This document shows positions 42,631 through 51,721 of a stretch of 64,000 bases of DNA, in pieces; position 1 is the first letter of the stretch; the number at the start of each line of letters is the position of its first letter. The stretch covers positions 62,001-126,000 of the forward strand of contig OY781965.2 of assembly GCA_963677395.2 (NCBI GenBank), read 5' to 3'. Source of the DNA: G963667975 sp963677395. GTDB taxonomy: Bacteria; Bacteroidota; Bacteroidia; Bacteroidales; G963667975. The notes below the pieces were generated by a model that was given only the letters and a program-made list of their open reading frames with translations, was not told the origin of the DNA and did not search any database. The position numbers and the translations under genes were made by a program.

Positions 42631-43374
42631 TTACCTTCCGGTTTTGCTTATAACTTCAAATTCAATTACCCAAACCCATGGATTAAAGTTCCAGCTTTCA
42701 CATCCGTTTATTTTAATCCAAAGCGATTTGAAGCTGTCTTCAGCATTTTCAAAGCCATTACAAGGATAAATACAAAGCGAATTATCAATACGTTCATAAT
42801 TGCGGTATAATTTCATTCCTGCTGCTCTACAACCAAAACGTTCTCTATCAGCAATAACACTTTGCACTCCCTCAGCAATTGCATCACTTTCAGTAATGTC
42901 ATGCAACCGTTCAACTTTTACGTTCGTTATTTTCAACCAAATACGGGCAGCCTCTTTCGGCATGTGTATTGACGGTTTCCACCTACATTTTCCATTTACA
43001 GGATGAACCGCTGGTGACGAAGCTTTATAAACGTATCTCCAACGTACATCTTTTCCTTCAATAGAGCCTAAATATCCCGTTTCATCTCCAACATACTCTC
43101 CGCTAATAACATTGTTTGGGTCAGTTATATTAAAGCTTTCCCTCACCCAGATAATGTCTCCAATTTTTCCGTATGGGCATAAATTTTCACAACCATTTTT
43201 GCCTTGAAAAACTTCTATTGTTTGTAGTGATTGTTTATCTTTCACTATCCTTCTTGTCATAATCTTACTATCAGAAAGGATAGCCTTAACCATTTCTGTC
43301 GAAAATAAAATAGGCCGTTCATTTTTTTGTGTATCCGGTTGCTGAGCGTCTAATGTGTTTTTTAATTTGTGCAT
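42631..43374 (-). CDS. ASCH-like phage protein
   Basis: A 247-residue protein. The segment PILFSTEMVKAILSDSKIMTRRIVK (in part), with a later CPYGKIGDIIWVRESF stretch and WLKITNVKVERLHDIT, is the pattern of phage proteins related to the ASCH/PUA-like fold, thought to bind RNA or modified nucleotides. It follows the primase gene by 23 bp. The role in the phage is unknown. Confidence 0.7.
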   Translation of the reverse strand: MHKLKNTLDAQQPDTQKNERPILFSTEMVKAILSDSKIMTRRIVKDKQSLQTIEVFQGKNGCENLCPYGKIGDIIWVRESFNITDPNNVISGEYVGDETGYLGSIEGKDVRWRYVYKASSPAVHPVNGKCRWKPSIHMPKEAARIWLKITNVKVERLHDITESDAIAEGVQSVIADRERFGCRAAGMKLYRNYERIDNSLCIYPCNGFENAEDSFKSLWIKINGCESWNFNPWVWVIEFEVISKTGR

Positions 43375-43397
43375 ATGTATCTATATTAAGTTGATAA

Positions 43398-46300
43398 TTA
43401 AAAAGGTAATTTGTCATCCGGAATAGGCACTCCGGAATTTTTATTTAATACTGTAATATTGGCAGGTTTTGGAACTTCAGTAATGTCATCTCGTTCAGGT
43501 TCTTCGCTTCTGATCAGATTAATATCATTCAATCTGTCATAATAGAAACAATGAGCAGTAGTATTACAATCTCTGAATCTAACGTTTTTCTTTTTACAGA
43601 TAAAATAGCCTGAAGATTCAAGGTAATGAAGTAATGTAGATTCTGGCAAGGGTTTTACTCCAGCCCTGTTGCTATACTCAGCATATAATTGATAAATTCC
43701 ACTCCATTTCAGCAATAAAACATTTTCGCTGGGCTCTAGTGAGATTCGCTTACTATTACTTCCTCCTGTCCATATCTCATTTACGTGTACAATTTTAAAA
43801 TTTGTACCCATATGGATCATGTGTCGATCCACAAGCGTTTCAAGCATTTTCCAAAACTGCATAAGTTCATCGGTTGAACTCATTAATTCATTATGTTTAA
43901 GTAAAACATCTATCGCTGTTTTCATTAATTCATCGCGTGTAAATGGTAAGTCAAGTTCTTTTTCTAATACCCTGTAAGTAGTTACAACAGTTACTATATT
44001 TCGTAAAATACGGTCATTAACCGATGGGCTGTTTAGCCTTTCCTTTATCTCTTTCTGTACTTCGTTGAACTTATACCGATAATTTTCTACAACTAATTTT
44101 CTGTATTTTAAAATTTCAGCAGTTATATGAGATAATCCCTTCTTACATATTTCGCGAAGAATCTCCAGATTATCATGCTCTTCCTGTGTATGTGAAATTT
44201 TGTAGTAAAAAAGCATAATCACACGTCCTAATAAAGCCGGATCAACCGTAAGCATTTCCTGTCCGGTAATAATAGCCATTGAATCAATAGCAGTATTTTC
44301 CTTGCGAGATCCTTTATTAATACTTCCACGGGTTCTTCCGTTTCGATTATATATACCCTTTAGAGCCTCTATAAATTCAATTGGTAATGAGTTTTTATAT
44401 TCATCAACCCACGTTAGGGCGTTTATAAACATCTCAAGATGCATACTAATACCAACTTTCGTTGCATTATGAAGCTGCAATTCGTTTTGTGGATATCCAA
44501 ACAAGCTCATTAGTGCCATGGCCTGTTCATTCTTACCCGTTCCTTTCTGCCCGTATATGTTTAAAATTGGCAGATTATCTAAGGTCGCAAAAATGTGATC
44601 AGAAAATAATGCAGTTAAATAAAAACAAATTGATAAACGGCTTTGCTCTCCGAAAACTTTTAAAAATTGTTCACTCCATGTACGCAGTGTAGCATTATTA
44701 TTGGTATTACGTAAAACATATATAAATTTTCGCTCATCCCTGAATATCTTATCATCGGTCATATATAATGAACTAAATGCCGGAATGAAATAATTTTTAC
44801 CATTCATTTCTAAAAATCCATTAGCATCAACCGGTACAAACGATCCATCAACCGGATTGGTAATTCCATTACCCCATGCCCAAAATCCATCCTGTTGCCA
44901 GCCTAATCGCTGTATCTCCTTACCATATTTGGTGCAATCATACCATTTACGCTTTAAGCGGATTAGTTCATTAATTCCCCCTTCAAACACATAGTTGCCT
45001 TTTGATTCAATAGCCTGTTGAAATTTTTGAACAGAAACCATTTCTGCCATTTCAAACTCTAAAACCTTTCGCTCTCCATCGTGATTATTAATCTCGAAAA
45101 GTTTTCGAGTATCGTTAACACTCTCAATGTGATAAAGTGGAACCATAATAAAATTCGATAACCGTCCCTTTTTCTTGAAAAAATACTGGTTACGCTCTTG
45201 ATTTTGCCCTTCATAAAATCCGTATTTCATGTATTCTTTTTTATCTACATATTTCGGTAGATTTTCTTCGTCAAGTTCTAATTCTTCACTATCTAGCGAT
45301 TCATATTCCAGATCGTTAATTGCATTCTGTATGTCCGCTTTTTTGATATTTTGCTTCTTATATGTGCTGCAAATTGTATTAATATAAGAGCTGCGAATAT
45401 TTTTATCAGAAACTTGCGTAAGTAAGTGGGCAATATTCCGGAGAGCTGTTCCCCGCCGAATCGGATCCGCTTCGGTTCCGAACAATTCTTTATCCGTGCT
45501 CCAAAGAATGTAATCGGATATGTTTAATTCTTTTAATTCAATTGTTTTTTCGGCAACCGGCTTAAAATACGAATCAGGATCTTCTCCATCGGGCAATATG
45601 GCTATACGTACATTTATTCCGGCCGATAAAAGTATAGCACCATTCCGGCAAGCTGCCTTCATTCCGGCAGCATCACCGTCGTACACCATTACAACCTCGT
45701 TGGTATATTTTTTAATTAATTCTGCATGTTCATGAGTAAGAGCCGTACCGCACGGAGCAATGGTATTTTCCTTCCCAGCTGTGTGCATGGTTATAACGTC
45801 AGTATAACCTTCTACCAGGTATGCATAACCTGAAGTGCTTATTGCTTTACGTGCAAAAAATAGCCCATAGATTACTCTACTTTTATTATATAACTCTGTT
45901 TCAGAAGTATTTAAATATTTTGGACTTTCCTTTTCCGCATCAGTAAATTTGCGTCCGCCAAAAGCAACCACACGACCTTGCGCATCGTGTATAGGAAATA
46001 TCATTCTATCCCTGAAAAAATCAAATACATCTCCTTTGTCATTCTGTTTTATGATTCCGGAAGCAATTAATGCCTCTTCTAAAATGCCTTTCAATCTCGC
46101 GTACAAATAAAATCCTTTCCATTCCGGAGAACTATACCCAATTGCAAAATTTTCAAGAGCATTTCCTGCAAATCTGGAGTTAATTTCATTTTTACGGTTC
46201 TCTGTAGCATTTTTTAATAAATTTACATAGTAATCTAAGGCTATGCTGTTTATATATGCTAATTGCTCACGTTTGGCGGCTCGTTGCTCGTCCTCTTTTG

Positions 46301-46592
46301 TATATTGTTTTCGCTCAAATTCAATATTATTTGTTTTACAAATTTCTTCTACAGCTTCAATAAACGGAATCGAATTAAATTTCTGTACAAAAGCTATTGC
46401 ATCGCCATGTTCACCACAACCAAAGCACTTCCAAGTGTTTGTGCGTGAAAATATAGTAAATGATGCTGATTTTTCAGAGTGAAACGGACAATTTGCAGTA
46501 TATACCGATCCAGATCTTTTCAGTCTTATGTAACGAGATAATATATCTTCAAGCGGAAGATCTTTAATTCTGTTTATTGAGTCTTGTAGCAT
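43398..46592 (-). CDS. Phage DNA primase-helicase
   Basis: A 1064-residue replication protein. The N-terminal CHC2 zinc finger has C35, H38, C56 and C59 (CPFHSEKSASF ... WKCFGCGEHGDA). A DnaG-type catalytic core with a Toprim domain follows at about 255-350 (AYLVEGYTDVI; VMVYDGDAAGMKA; ILPDGEDPDSYF). A C-terminal ATPase has Walker A IYGQKGTGK near residue 680. It resembles primase-helicase fusions of phages and P4-like elements. It starts 21 nt after a GTCCTTG-N23-TTTTA promoter-like site. Confidence 0.9.
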   Translation of the reverse strand: MLQDSINRIKDLPLEDILSRYIRLKRSGSVYTANCPFHSEKSASFTIFSRTNTWKCFGCGEHGDAIAFVQKFNSIPFIEAVEEICKTNNIEFERKQYTKEDEQRAAKREQLAYINSIALDYYVNLLKNATENRKNEINSRFAGNALENFAIGYSSPEWKGFYLYARLKGILEEALIASGIIKQNDKGDVFDFFRDRMIFPIHDAQGRVVAFGGRKFTDAEKESPKYLNTSETELYNKSRVIYGLFFARKAISTSGYAYLVEGYTDVITMHTAGKENTIAPCGTALTHEHAELIKKYTNEVVMVYDGDAAGMKAACRNGAILLSAGINVRIAILPDGEDPDSYFKPVAEKTIELKELNISDYILWSTDKELFGTEADPIRRGTALRNIAHLLTQVSDKNIRSSYINTICSTYKKQNIKKADIQNAINDLEYESLDSEELELDEENLPKYVDKKEYMKYGFYEGQNQERNQYFFKKKGRLSNFIMVPLYHIESVNDTRKLFEINNHDGERKVLEFEMAEMVSVQKFQQAIESKGNYVFEGGINELIRLKRKWYDCTKYGKEIQRLGWQQDGFWAWGNGITNPVDGSFVPVDANGFLEMNGKNYFIPAFSSLYMTDDKIFRDERKFIYVLRNTNNNATLRTWSEQFLKVFGEQSRLSICFYLTALFSDHIFATLDNLPILNIYGQKGTGKNEQAMALMSLFGYPQNELQLHNATKVGISMHLEMFINALTWVDEYKNSLPIEFIEALKGIYNRNGRTRGSINKGSRKENTAIDSMAIITGQEMLTVDPALLGRVIMLFYYKISHTQEEHDNLEILREICKKGLSHITAEILKYRKLVVENYRYKFNEVQKEIKERLNSPSVNDRILRNIVTVVTTYRVLEKELDLPFTRDELMKTAIDVLLKHNELMSSTDELMQFWKMLETLVDRHMIHMGTNFKIVHVNEIWTGGSNSKRISLEPSENVLLLKWSGIYQLYAEYSNRAGVKPLPESTLLHYLESSGYFICKKKNVRFRDCNTTAHCFYYDRLNDINLIRSEEPERDDITEVPKPANITVLNKNSGVPIPDDKLPF

Positions 46593-46613
46593 AGTTTAAA
46601 CTTTAAAAGGAGG

Positions 46614-46648
46614 TAAAATTGTTATAGAAAAAATAAGGAGGCAAGGAC
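46614..46648 (-). promoter_or_regulatory. Phage promoter-like site: GTCCTTG-N23-TTTTA (primase)
   Basis: Minus-strand GTCCTTG (46648-46642), 23 bp, TTTTA (46618-46614). One mismatch in each box relative to the strongest sites, but the same spacing and position before a gene. Confidence 0.55.
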
Positions 46649-46654
46649 TTTAAT

Positions 46655-47032
46655 TTAAAACGGCAAATCAGAAGCATTAAATTCTATTTGCATCTGACTG
46701 CCTTGAATTAGCTCATGCCCTAAACCTTGACAAGCCATTCCTAAACTACCATATTTAAAAGTCAATATAGGATTCACACCACAAGGCAATGAAGCATATC
46801 CGCACCAACCATTTAAAAAATGATTACAATCAACACACTCAAATAGGTTTGAATAATATTCTTGAACACGTTTTCCACCCGGTATGTCCATTGCTTTATT
46901 CCAACGTGCTTTTCTTTCTTCCTCTGTATAGTCACTTTTTTTGCGTCCTAAAATTTGCTCGAAAGAACTTAATTTACATATCTGCTCAAACGGAAGCGGA
47001 TAAATTTTTCTATGTTGCTGTACTTTTTCCAT
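46655..47032 (-). CDS. Hypothetical Cys-rich protein
   Basis: A 125-residue protein (MEKVQQHRKIYPLPFEQICK) with a C-terminal cysteine cluster (ECVDCNHFLNGWCGYASLPCG), probably a zinc or Fe-S site. Not recognised. Early operon. Confidence 0.6.
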   Translation of the reverse strand: MEKVQQHRKIYPLPFEQICKLSSFEQILGRKKSDYTEEERKARWNKAMDIPGGKRVQEYYSNLFECVDCNHFLNGWCGYASLPCGVNPILTFKYGSLGMACQGLGHELIQGSQMQIEFNASDLPF

Positions 47033-47039
47033 AGATATG

Positions 47040-47246
47040 CTATTGAAGCACTACATTACCGGTAGTAAATAACTCAATATTTCTTTCGAGTAGTGCATTA
47101 TAAAGTGGTTCACCTTCACTTTCCATTGCAATTCGTCTACTTTCAGATTTTGAATATCCATTAATGTGTTCAAGAACTAAAGCATAATCAGACAATGTTT
47201 TCAATTCTGCATTTGCTTTTACATTTTTCTTTTTTACAGGATTCAT
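47040..47246 (-). CDS. Small hypothetical protein
   Basis: A 68-residue basic protein (MNPVKKKNVKANAELKTLSD), 7 bp ahead of the Cys-rich gene. The function is unknown. Confidence 0.5.
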   Translation of the reverse strand: MNPVKKKNVKANAELKTLSDYALVLEHINGYSKSESRRIAMESEGEPLYNALLERNIELFTTGNVVLQ

Positions 47247-47290
47247 GTGTATAAAGTTTATAAGGTTTAGTATAGTTTGTTTTTAGAGTA

Positions 47291-47665
47291 TTAATCACAT
47301 ACTTCAGTGAACACATCTTCGTCGGTAGTTACTTCAATACGAATTTGAGCTTCTTTCCCGTTTTTCAATGTTATCTGTTGAACGGTTACAGAACCTTCTC
47401 TAAATGGAGAATTTATTTTTCCTAAATCATCGATAATCCATGTCAATTCCTTTTCTATTTTTTCTAATTCAATCAGATCGACTTCTTCAAGCCAATGTGT
47501 GATTTGTAAATTATTATTTGGCGAATTAATTCCATCTCCATCTCGCATATTCCATCCATGTTTAGTAAGTCTGTATACACGATGTTCTCCATTTTCATCG
47601 ATTGTTGTCACAAATTTCATTAATGGAGGAAATTTTTCTTCGATTGATACTTTTTTGTAATACAT
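47291..47665 (-). CDS. Hypothetical phage protein (DUF551-like start)
   Basis: A 124-residue protein. The segment VYRLTKHGWNMRDGDGIN, followed by ITHWLEEVDL, recalls the DUF551 pattern of phage proteins that end in THW; tentative. The function is unknown. Confidence 0.55.
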   Translation of the reverse strand: MYYKKVSIEEKFPPLMKFVTTIDENGEHRVYRLTKHGWNMRDGDGINSPNNNLQITHWLEEVDLIELEKIEKELTWIIDDLGKINSPFREGSVTVQQITLKNGKEAQIRIEVTTDEDVFTEVCD

Positions 47666-47689
47666 AATTGTTTAATATTATTTATTTTA

Positions 47690-48025
47690 TTATAAAATAA
47701 ACGACATCAATAATATTGTAAAGTTTCCAACAATAAAAAGGGTTCCATTATTTTTTGAATTTCCGTTCCAGATTTTTATTTCATTTACCCCTGTATAAAC
47801 TGCTGTTCTGATGATTAAATCCAAGTATTTCAGTTTGTATTTTTTGCCAAAAAGAATACAGTTGTATTCGCTTGTTAATTCTAATTCGTTGCCAGCTTTT
47901 TTGCCAGTTCCTTTACATTCTTTACATTCATATTCAGAATCGCAATGGTCGCAAGTGCAAACTCCATCGCCATCTCAATTGTCGCATTCAACCATTTTAG
48001 GTTTAAAACAGCACTCAATTTTCAT
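47690..48025 (-). pseudogene. Zinc-ribbon protein gene with an in-frame TGA at codon 17
   Basis: The ATG at 48023-48025 overlaps the stop of the upstream gene (ATGA). After 16 codons (MKIECCFKPKMVECDN) a TGA (47975-47977) interrupts the frame, which then continues open for 94 codons to TAA at 47690. The downstream part is a clear zinc-ribbon: DGDGVCTCDHCDSEY, then ECKECKGTGKK. A cysteine is expected at the stop (CDN-C-DGDGVC), so one C-to-A change would explain it. Otherwise it is read through. Confidence 0.75.
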
Positions 48026-48531
48026 GCTGTATAATTGAATATAGGCCTTAAAACTGATGCATCATACTTTGAGCAGTATTTTTTAACTTCTTTTGCTCTG
48101 TATGTTTCCTTCTTGCCGTTTTTATTTAATTGAAAATAGTTTTTAAAAAACATACATTCTTGCTCCATTTTTGCACGTGATGCGCTTTCAGATGATCTAA
48201 TTCCTTGTATTATAATACAGTTATCATTTAACGACAAAACATAATCAATCATAGGCTTCACCTTTAGTTCTGAAGTGCAAAAACGAGCATTAGTAGATGG
48301 AAAACGCTTTTTATATACAGCTAAAGATATAAAATCGTATTTACTCTTAATGGTTACAAGGCTTACGTTTAAAATTTCACAAGTTTTGGTAATATGTAAA
48401 TAAGTATCCGAATGCTCCCATCCAGTATCACAAAACACGGCTTCTATTTTATCTGCACCGTATTTTTTAACTGCTTCTATTAAACAGGCGTGGCTGTCTT
48501 TTCCCCCTGAAAAACTTACTATTATTTTCAT
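48022..48531 (-). CDS. PAPS reductase-like adenine nucleotide alpha-hydrolase
   Basis: A 169-residue PP-loop protein: IIVSFSGGKDSHACL (3-17) is the ATP pyrophosphatase motif of the PAPS reductase/DndC superfamily. It is short for a sulfate-assimilation enzyme and lacks the usual C-terminal redox Cys tail. It sits 7 bp after a DNA cytosine methyltransferase, which points to nucleotide or DNA modification rather than sulfur assimilation. Phage members of this family are common and mostly uncharacterised. Confidence 0.78.
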   Translation of the reverse strand: MKIIVSFSGGKDSHACLIEAVKKYGADKIEAVFCDTGWEHSDTYLHITKTCEILNVSLVTIKSKYDFISLAVYKKRFPSTNARFCTSELKVKPMIDYVLSLNDNCIIIQGIRSSESASRAKMEQECMFFKNYFQLNKNGKKETYRAKEVKKYCSKYDASVLRPIFNYTA

Positions 48532-48538
48532 ATTTTTA

Positions 48539-50368
48539 TTATGCTACTTGTTTCATTTGTAATAAACCATGTGCGGTTGCTTCAACTAATGCAGTTGCTA
48601 TGTTGACTTCAACAGCATTTCCAATGAATTTTTTTTGCTCTGCTTGTGTTCCAATAAGTATATAGTCTTCATTGAATCCCATAATCTTTTTCAACTCTGG
48701 TATTCTCAACATTCTCATTTTAATGTCAAGAATACCATACATTGCCATAAACCCCTTTATCCGTGCCATTGGTTCAGAATCCGTTTCGTAAATCTCAAAT
48801 ATGAACCCACCATCAACTGTTTTTATGAATGACGGCATACATGAAACAGCGGTCGCGGCATCTACCAGGTAAGGAGGCATCTTGTCCATCCGGGCAATCA
48901 ACGTGAAGCATGGTTTTTCAATATTACCTCCTACGGATGCAAACTGAGGATTCAGTAAGTAATGATACTTTCTGTTAGCCGTTACAACCTGTGCCGGTTT
49001 CTCAACCGATGAACCCACGTTGTTGAAATTAGTGTTCATTAGCCAAACTGGAGTAATAAGGTTTTGCTTTGGTACCGTTGATATAGTTGGGCAAGGATTG
49101 TCAATATCTGAATACTGTCCTCCACCTGTGTACTGATTCATAATGTAGCGAGTTTGAACCAATGCCAATCCATCTTTTGTCCTAACAGTTGGACACGGCT
49201 TATTTATAGAATGGTTATTATCTCCTGTTCCGTAGTATGCCGACACAAATGCAATGACGTCTTTTGTTGTGATTGTAGGAGATGGATTTTCAATTGATGA
49301 TATCTTGCTTTCAGGACAACCAGAATAATATTTTTGTAAAAAGATAACCTGATGGTGATCTTTTGTAGTAATACTTCCAGCTGGCTTGTCAGTTGATTGA
49401 ACTTTATTATTAGGATCCCCTGAAAATGCTTTAGATAAAAAAACACTACTTACAATACCAAATCTATTATTGGTTGTAAGTGTTCCACAAGGATTATCAA
49501 TAGAAGTTGCAGTATGTTTTGGTCTAACAGAATTATATCTTGTAAGAAAATTTTTCTTTCCACCTGCGACAAACTTAACAAGTCCGGCGTAAATTCTTTC
49601 GAGTGTTGCATCAACAAGCGGTTTTTTCCGATCAAAAATACTTTCTCCTTCGTCCGAGAAATCCAACACTTCTTTAACTGCCCTCCACTTCTCTAATGGC
49701 TTTCCAAATAGGCTATTTTGAGGCTTTTCAGCGTGTGTTGGCTCTGGCCAGTATATTTCATCATTTAGTCGTGCAAACTGACCAAAAAACCGTTTACGTG
49801 ATGTGTATGCGCCATAATCTGCTGAGTTTAAAACACGATGTTCAAACTTAAATCCGTATAACTTTACCTTATTGATCCATTGAATATAATCAGATCCGGA
49901 ATTTTTACTAATAGGTTTGCCGTTTTCATCAAGCGGCCCCCAGCTCATAAACTCCTCAACATTTTCGATTTGAATCCTGTCTATAGGTAATGCTTCAATG
50001 TAAGGGAAAAGATGGTCAGCCAGTGTGCGGCTGTCCGCGTCCCTTGGTTGGCCTCCTTTTGCTTTGCTGAAGTTGGTGCACTCAAGACTTGCCCACAATA
50101 CTACTTCGGCATCCAGATATAAATCTTTCATCCATTCAACGTGGCGTATTAATCGGGACATGCGCCTTGTATTGTATAATAGGGTAATATCTTCAGTAAA
50201 ATGTAGCGTTTGTTTGTGATTGCTTTTATGGCTTCTGATAGCATTTGCATCATGATTTATGCAAGCGGCTACAATTGCACATGATTCGCCGTCTAATCGA
50301 GCGCTGTGGACTCCGGTAGTTGTTCCACCACCACCGCAAAACAGGTCTATGTATATAAGTTTTACCAT
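48539..50368 (-). CDS. DNA cytosine-5 methyltransferase with seven internal repeats
   Basis: A 609-residue C5 methyltransferase. Motif I is IDLFCGGGGTTTG (7-19), motif IV has the nucleophile Cys97 in SLECTNFSKAKGG (E replaces the usual P of PC), motif VI is ENVEEF (135-140), and motif X is near the C-terminus (FIGNAVEVNIATAL). Between about 285 and 510, where the target-recognition domain lies, a ~35-residue unit of form xIxxPxxTxTT occurs seven times (DNPCGTLTT, DKPAGSITT, ENPSPTITT, NKPCPTVRT, DNPCPTIST, EKPAQVVTA, EKPCFTLIA). No partner nuclease is seen, so it probably protects phage DNA from host restriction. Confidence 0.9.
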   Translation of the reverse strand: MVKLIYIDLFCGGGGTTTGVHSARLDGESCAIVAACINHDANAIRSHKSNHKQTLHFTEDITLLYNTRRMSRLIRHVEWMKDLYLDAEVVLWASLECTNFSKAKGGQPRDADSRTLADHLFPYIEALPIDRIQIENVEEFMSWGPLDENGKPISKNSGSDYIQWINKVKLYGFKFEHRVLNSADYGAYTSRKRFFGQFARLNDEIYWPEPTHAEKPQNSLFGKPLEKWRAVKEVLDFSDEGESIFDRKKPLVDATLERIYAGLVKFVAGGKKNFLTRYNSVRPKHTATSIDNPCGTLTTNNRFGIVSSVFLSKAFSGDPNNKVQSTDKPAGSITTKDHHQVIFLQKYYSGCPESKISSIENPSPTITTKDVIAFVSAYYGTGDNNHSINKPCPTVRTKDGLALVQTRYIMNQYTGGGQYSDIDNPCPTISTVPKQNLITPVWLMNTNFNNVGSSVEKPAQVVTANRKYHYLLNPQFASVGGNIEKPCFTLIARMDKMPPYLVDAATAVSCMPSFIKTVDGGFIFEIYETDSEPMARIKGFMAMYGILDIKMRMLRIPELKKIMGFNEDYILIGTQAEQKKFIGNAVEVNIATALVEATAHGLLQMKQVA

Positions 50369-50580
50369 GTTATTGTATTTTTACTTTTAATTGTAGTAAA
50401 GTCAATTGAGATTGAATAGCGCTCAGCAATCTCCTGAAGCGTTTTGAAGTCGTATGTCTCAAGCAGCTCTAGAATGAGCGAATTTGAAACATTCTGAAGT
50501 TGATATTCTGTCTGAATCAGAGCTACGGAGTGAAGCACTCCAAGCACGTATGATTCAAATCGCTGTTGTTGGCCAGTCAT
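50362..50580 (-). CDS. Small hypothetical protein
   Basis: A 72-residue protein (MTGQQQRFESYVLGVLHSVA) overlapping the methyltransferase start by 7 bp and the upstream small gene by ATGA. The function is unknown. Confidence 0.55.
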   Translation of the reverse strand: MTGQQQRFESYVLGVLHSVALIQTEYQLQNVSNSLILELLETYDFKTLQEIAERYSISIDFTTIKSKNTITW

Positions 50581-50693
50581 TGAAATAGTGCAATTAGTGT
50601 ATATAAATCATTATGGATTATGCCTATTACGACGATCAGGGCTAAGGCTGTCAAAACAGCATTCACGGACGGGGATTCTTTTTCGGGGCTCAT
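50577..50693 (-). CDS. 38-residue single-helix membrane peptide
   Basis: ATG at 50691-50693 and TGA at 50577-50579 encode MSPEKESPSVNAVLTALALI plus a further hydrophobic stretch ending IALFQ. A polar N-terminus precedes one transmembrane helix. Both ends form ATGA overlaps, with the upstream gene's stop (50690-50692) and the downstream gene's start (50578-50580), which supports real translation. The function is unknown. Confidence 0.7.
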   Translation of the reverse strand: MSPEKESPSVNAVLTALALIVVIGIIHNDLYTLIALFQ

Positions 50694-50980
50694 GCTATGT
50701 ATTTTTGTGATTGATTATACAAAGTATTTAATTTACTCATTTTCAACTGCCAACCCTTGCCTTTTGGTAGGATAGACTTGATTGTTTCATAGTTTTTAGA
50801 TAAGAAGTAGGCTATACTTCTATCGCCGTAAAAATTTTGAAGCTGGTTATTCAAGTCTTCAGTTTTGAGTCTGAGAGATTCCAGGTCGGGAGATTTACAT
50901 TTGCTGAACCGAATCAGCAAAAGCCTCTGTGAGAAAATGCTTCTCAACAGGCTATACGTTGTGTTAAAATACTCATTCAT
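50690..50980 (-). CDS. Small hypothetical protein
   Basis: A 96-residue basic helical protein (MNEYFNTTYSLLRSIFSQRL), in an unbroken chain of overlapping early genes. Not recognised. Confidence 0.55.
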   Translation of the reverse strand: MNEYFNTTYSLLRSIFSQRLLLIRFSKCKSPDLESLRLKTEDLNNQLQNFYGDRSIAYFLSKNYETIKSILPKGKGWQLKMSKLNTLYNQSQKYIA

Positions 50981-51167
50981 CTTTATTTTGAATTGCGGTT
51001 AATAATTCTGATATTTCAAATAAAACAGGCTGTTTTTCGGCAGATGGAGTATTTTTCATCTGGCTAGAACAGTCAGTTAATAACCTTTCTAAAATATTGA
51101 TACCACTCAGAGATATTCCCTGAAGGCTATATTTTCCATCTGCAGTTTTTTCACAATATGGTTTCAT
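50973..51167 (-). CDS. Small hypothetical protein
   Basis: A 64-residue protein (MKPYCEKTADGKYSLQGISL) overlapping both neighbours. Not recognised. Confidence 0.5.
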   Translation of the reverse strand: MKPYCEKTADGKYSLQGISLSGINILERLLTDCSSQMKNTPSAEKQPVLFEISELLTAIQNKDE

Positions 51168-51721
51168 GCCGTTATGTTTTTTTCAATTGCAAATCGAACT
51201 ATACCATTTTTTGTATGTACACCAAGCTTACCCGAAATATTAGCTCGATGATTTTTTACAGTAAATTCTGACAGATGTAGATTGTCTGCAATAATCTTAT
51301 CCGGCAAATCATTAGCTATTTGCTTTACAACTTCTATTTCGCACCTGGTAAGTGTATTGCCAGTTTTTGTAGAGCAAACACGAGAACATAGTTTGAATTC
51401 GTGCTTACAGACTCCTCTTTTTCTGCATTTATAATAATCTCCGCAAAGTTTTCCGCTAACTAGGTCCGGTAATAAATCCTGACCACCATACCGACAAATT
51501 ATAAATTGTCTTAATCTTGAATAATAATCAATTAATCCTAAGTCGTCAAGACAAGAGTTTGCTACTATATCAGAATTAAGTTCGTTTTCAAAAAAACAAA
51601 GAATATTAGATGGGATATGCGGAAAGTGATAAATGTTACCTTCAACAATAAATATTAATTTATCATTCTTATAAATGTAAAAAACTTCACATTCTCCATT
51701 TTTAAAACCAGGATAAATCAT
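51164..51721 (-). CDS. LuxR-type HTH transcriptional regulator
   Basis: A 185-residue protein with a C-terminal GerE/LuxR helix-turn-helix (LTRCEIEVVKQIANDLPDKI, then TVKNHRANISGKLGVHTKNG). The N-terminal ~120 residues hold a Cys cluster (CGDYYKCRKRGVCKHEFKLC), perhaps a metal or redox sensor. No receiver domain is seen. Second gene of the early operon, it is a candidate activator of the phage-specific promoters; that link is conjecture. Confidence 0.82.
   Translation of the reverse strand: MIYPGFKNGECEVFYIYKNDKLIFIVEGNIYHFPHIPSNILCFFENELNSDIVANSCLDDLGLIDYYSRLRQFIICRYGGQDLLPDLVSGKLCGDYYKCRKRGVCKHEFKLCSRVCSTKTGNTLTRCEIEVVKQIANDLPDKIIADNLHLSEFTVKNHRANISGKLGVHTKNGIVRFAIEKNITA

Noticed and set aside
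47811..48038. 75-codon plus-strand frame
   Set aside because: It lies antisense to the interrupted zinc-ribbon gene, which has the CxxC pattern and translational coupling.
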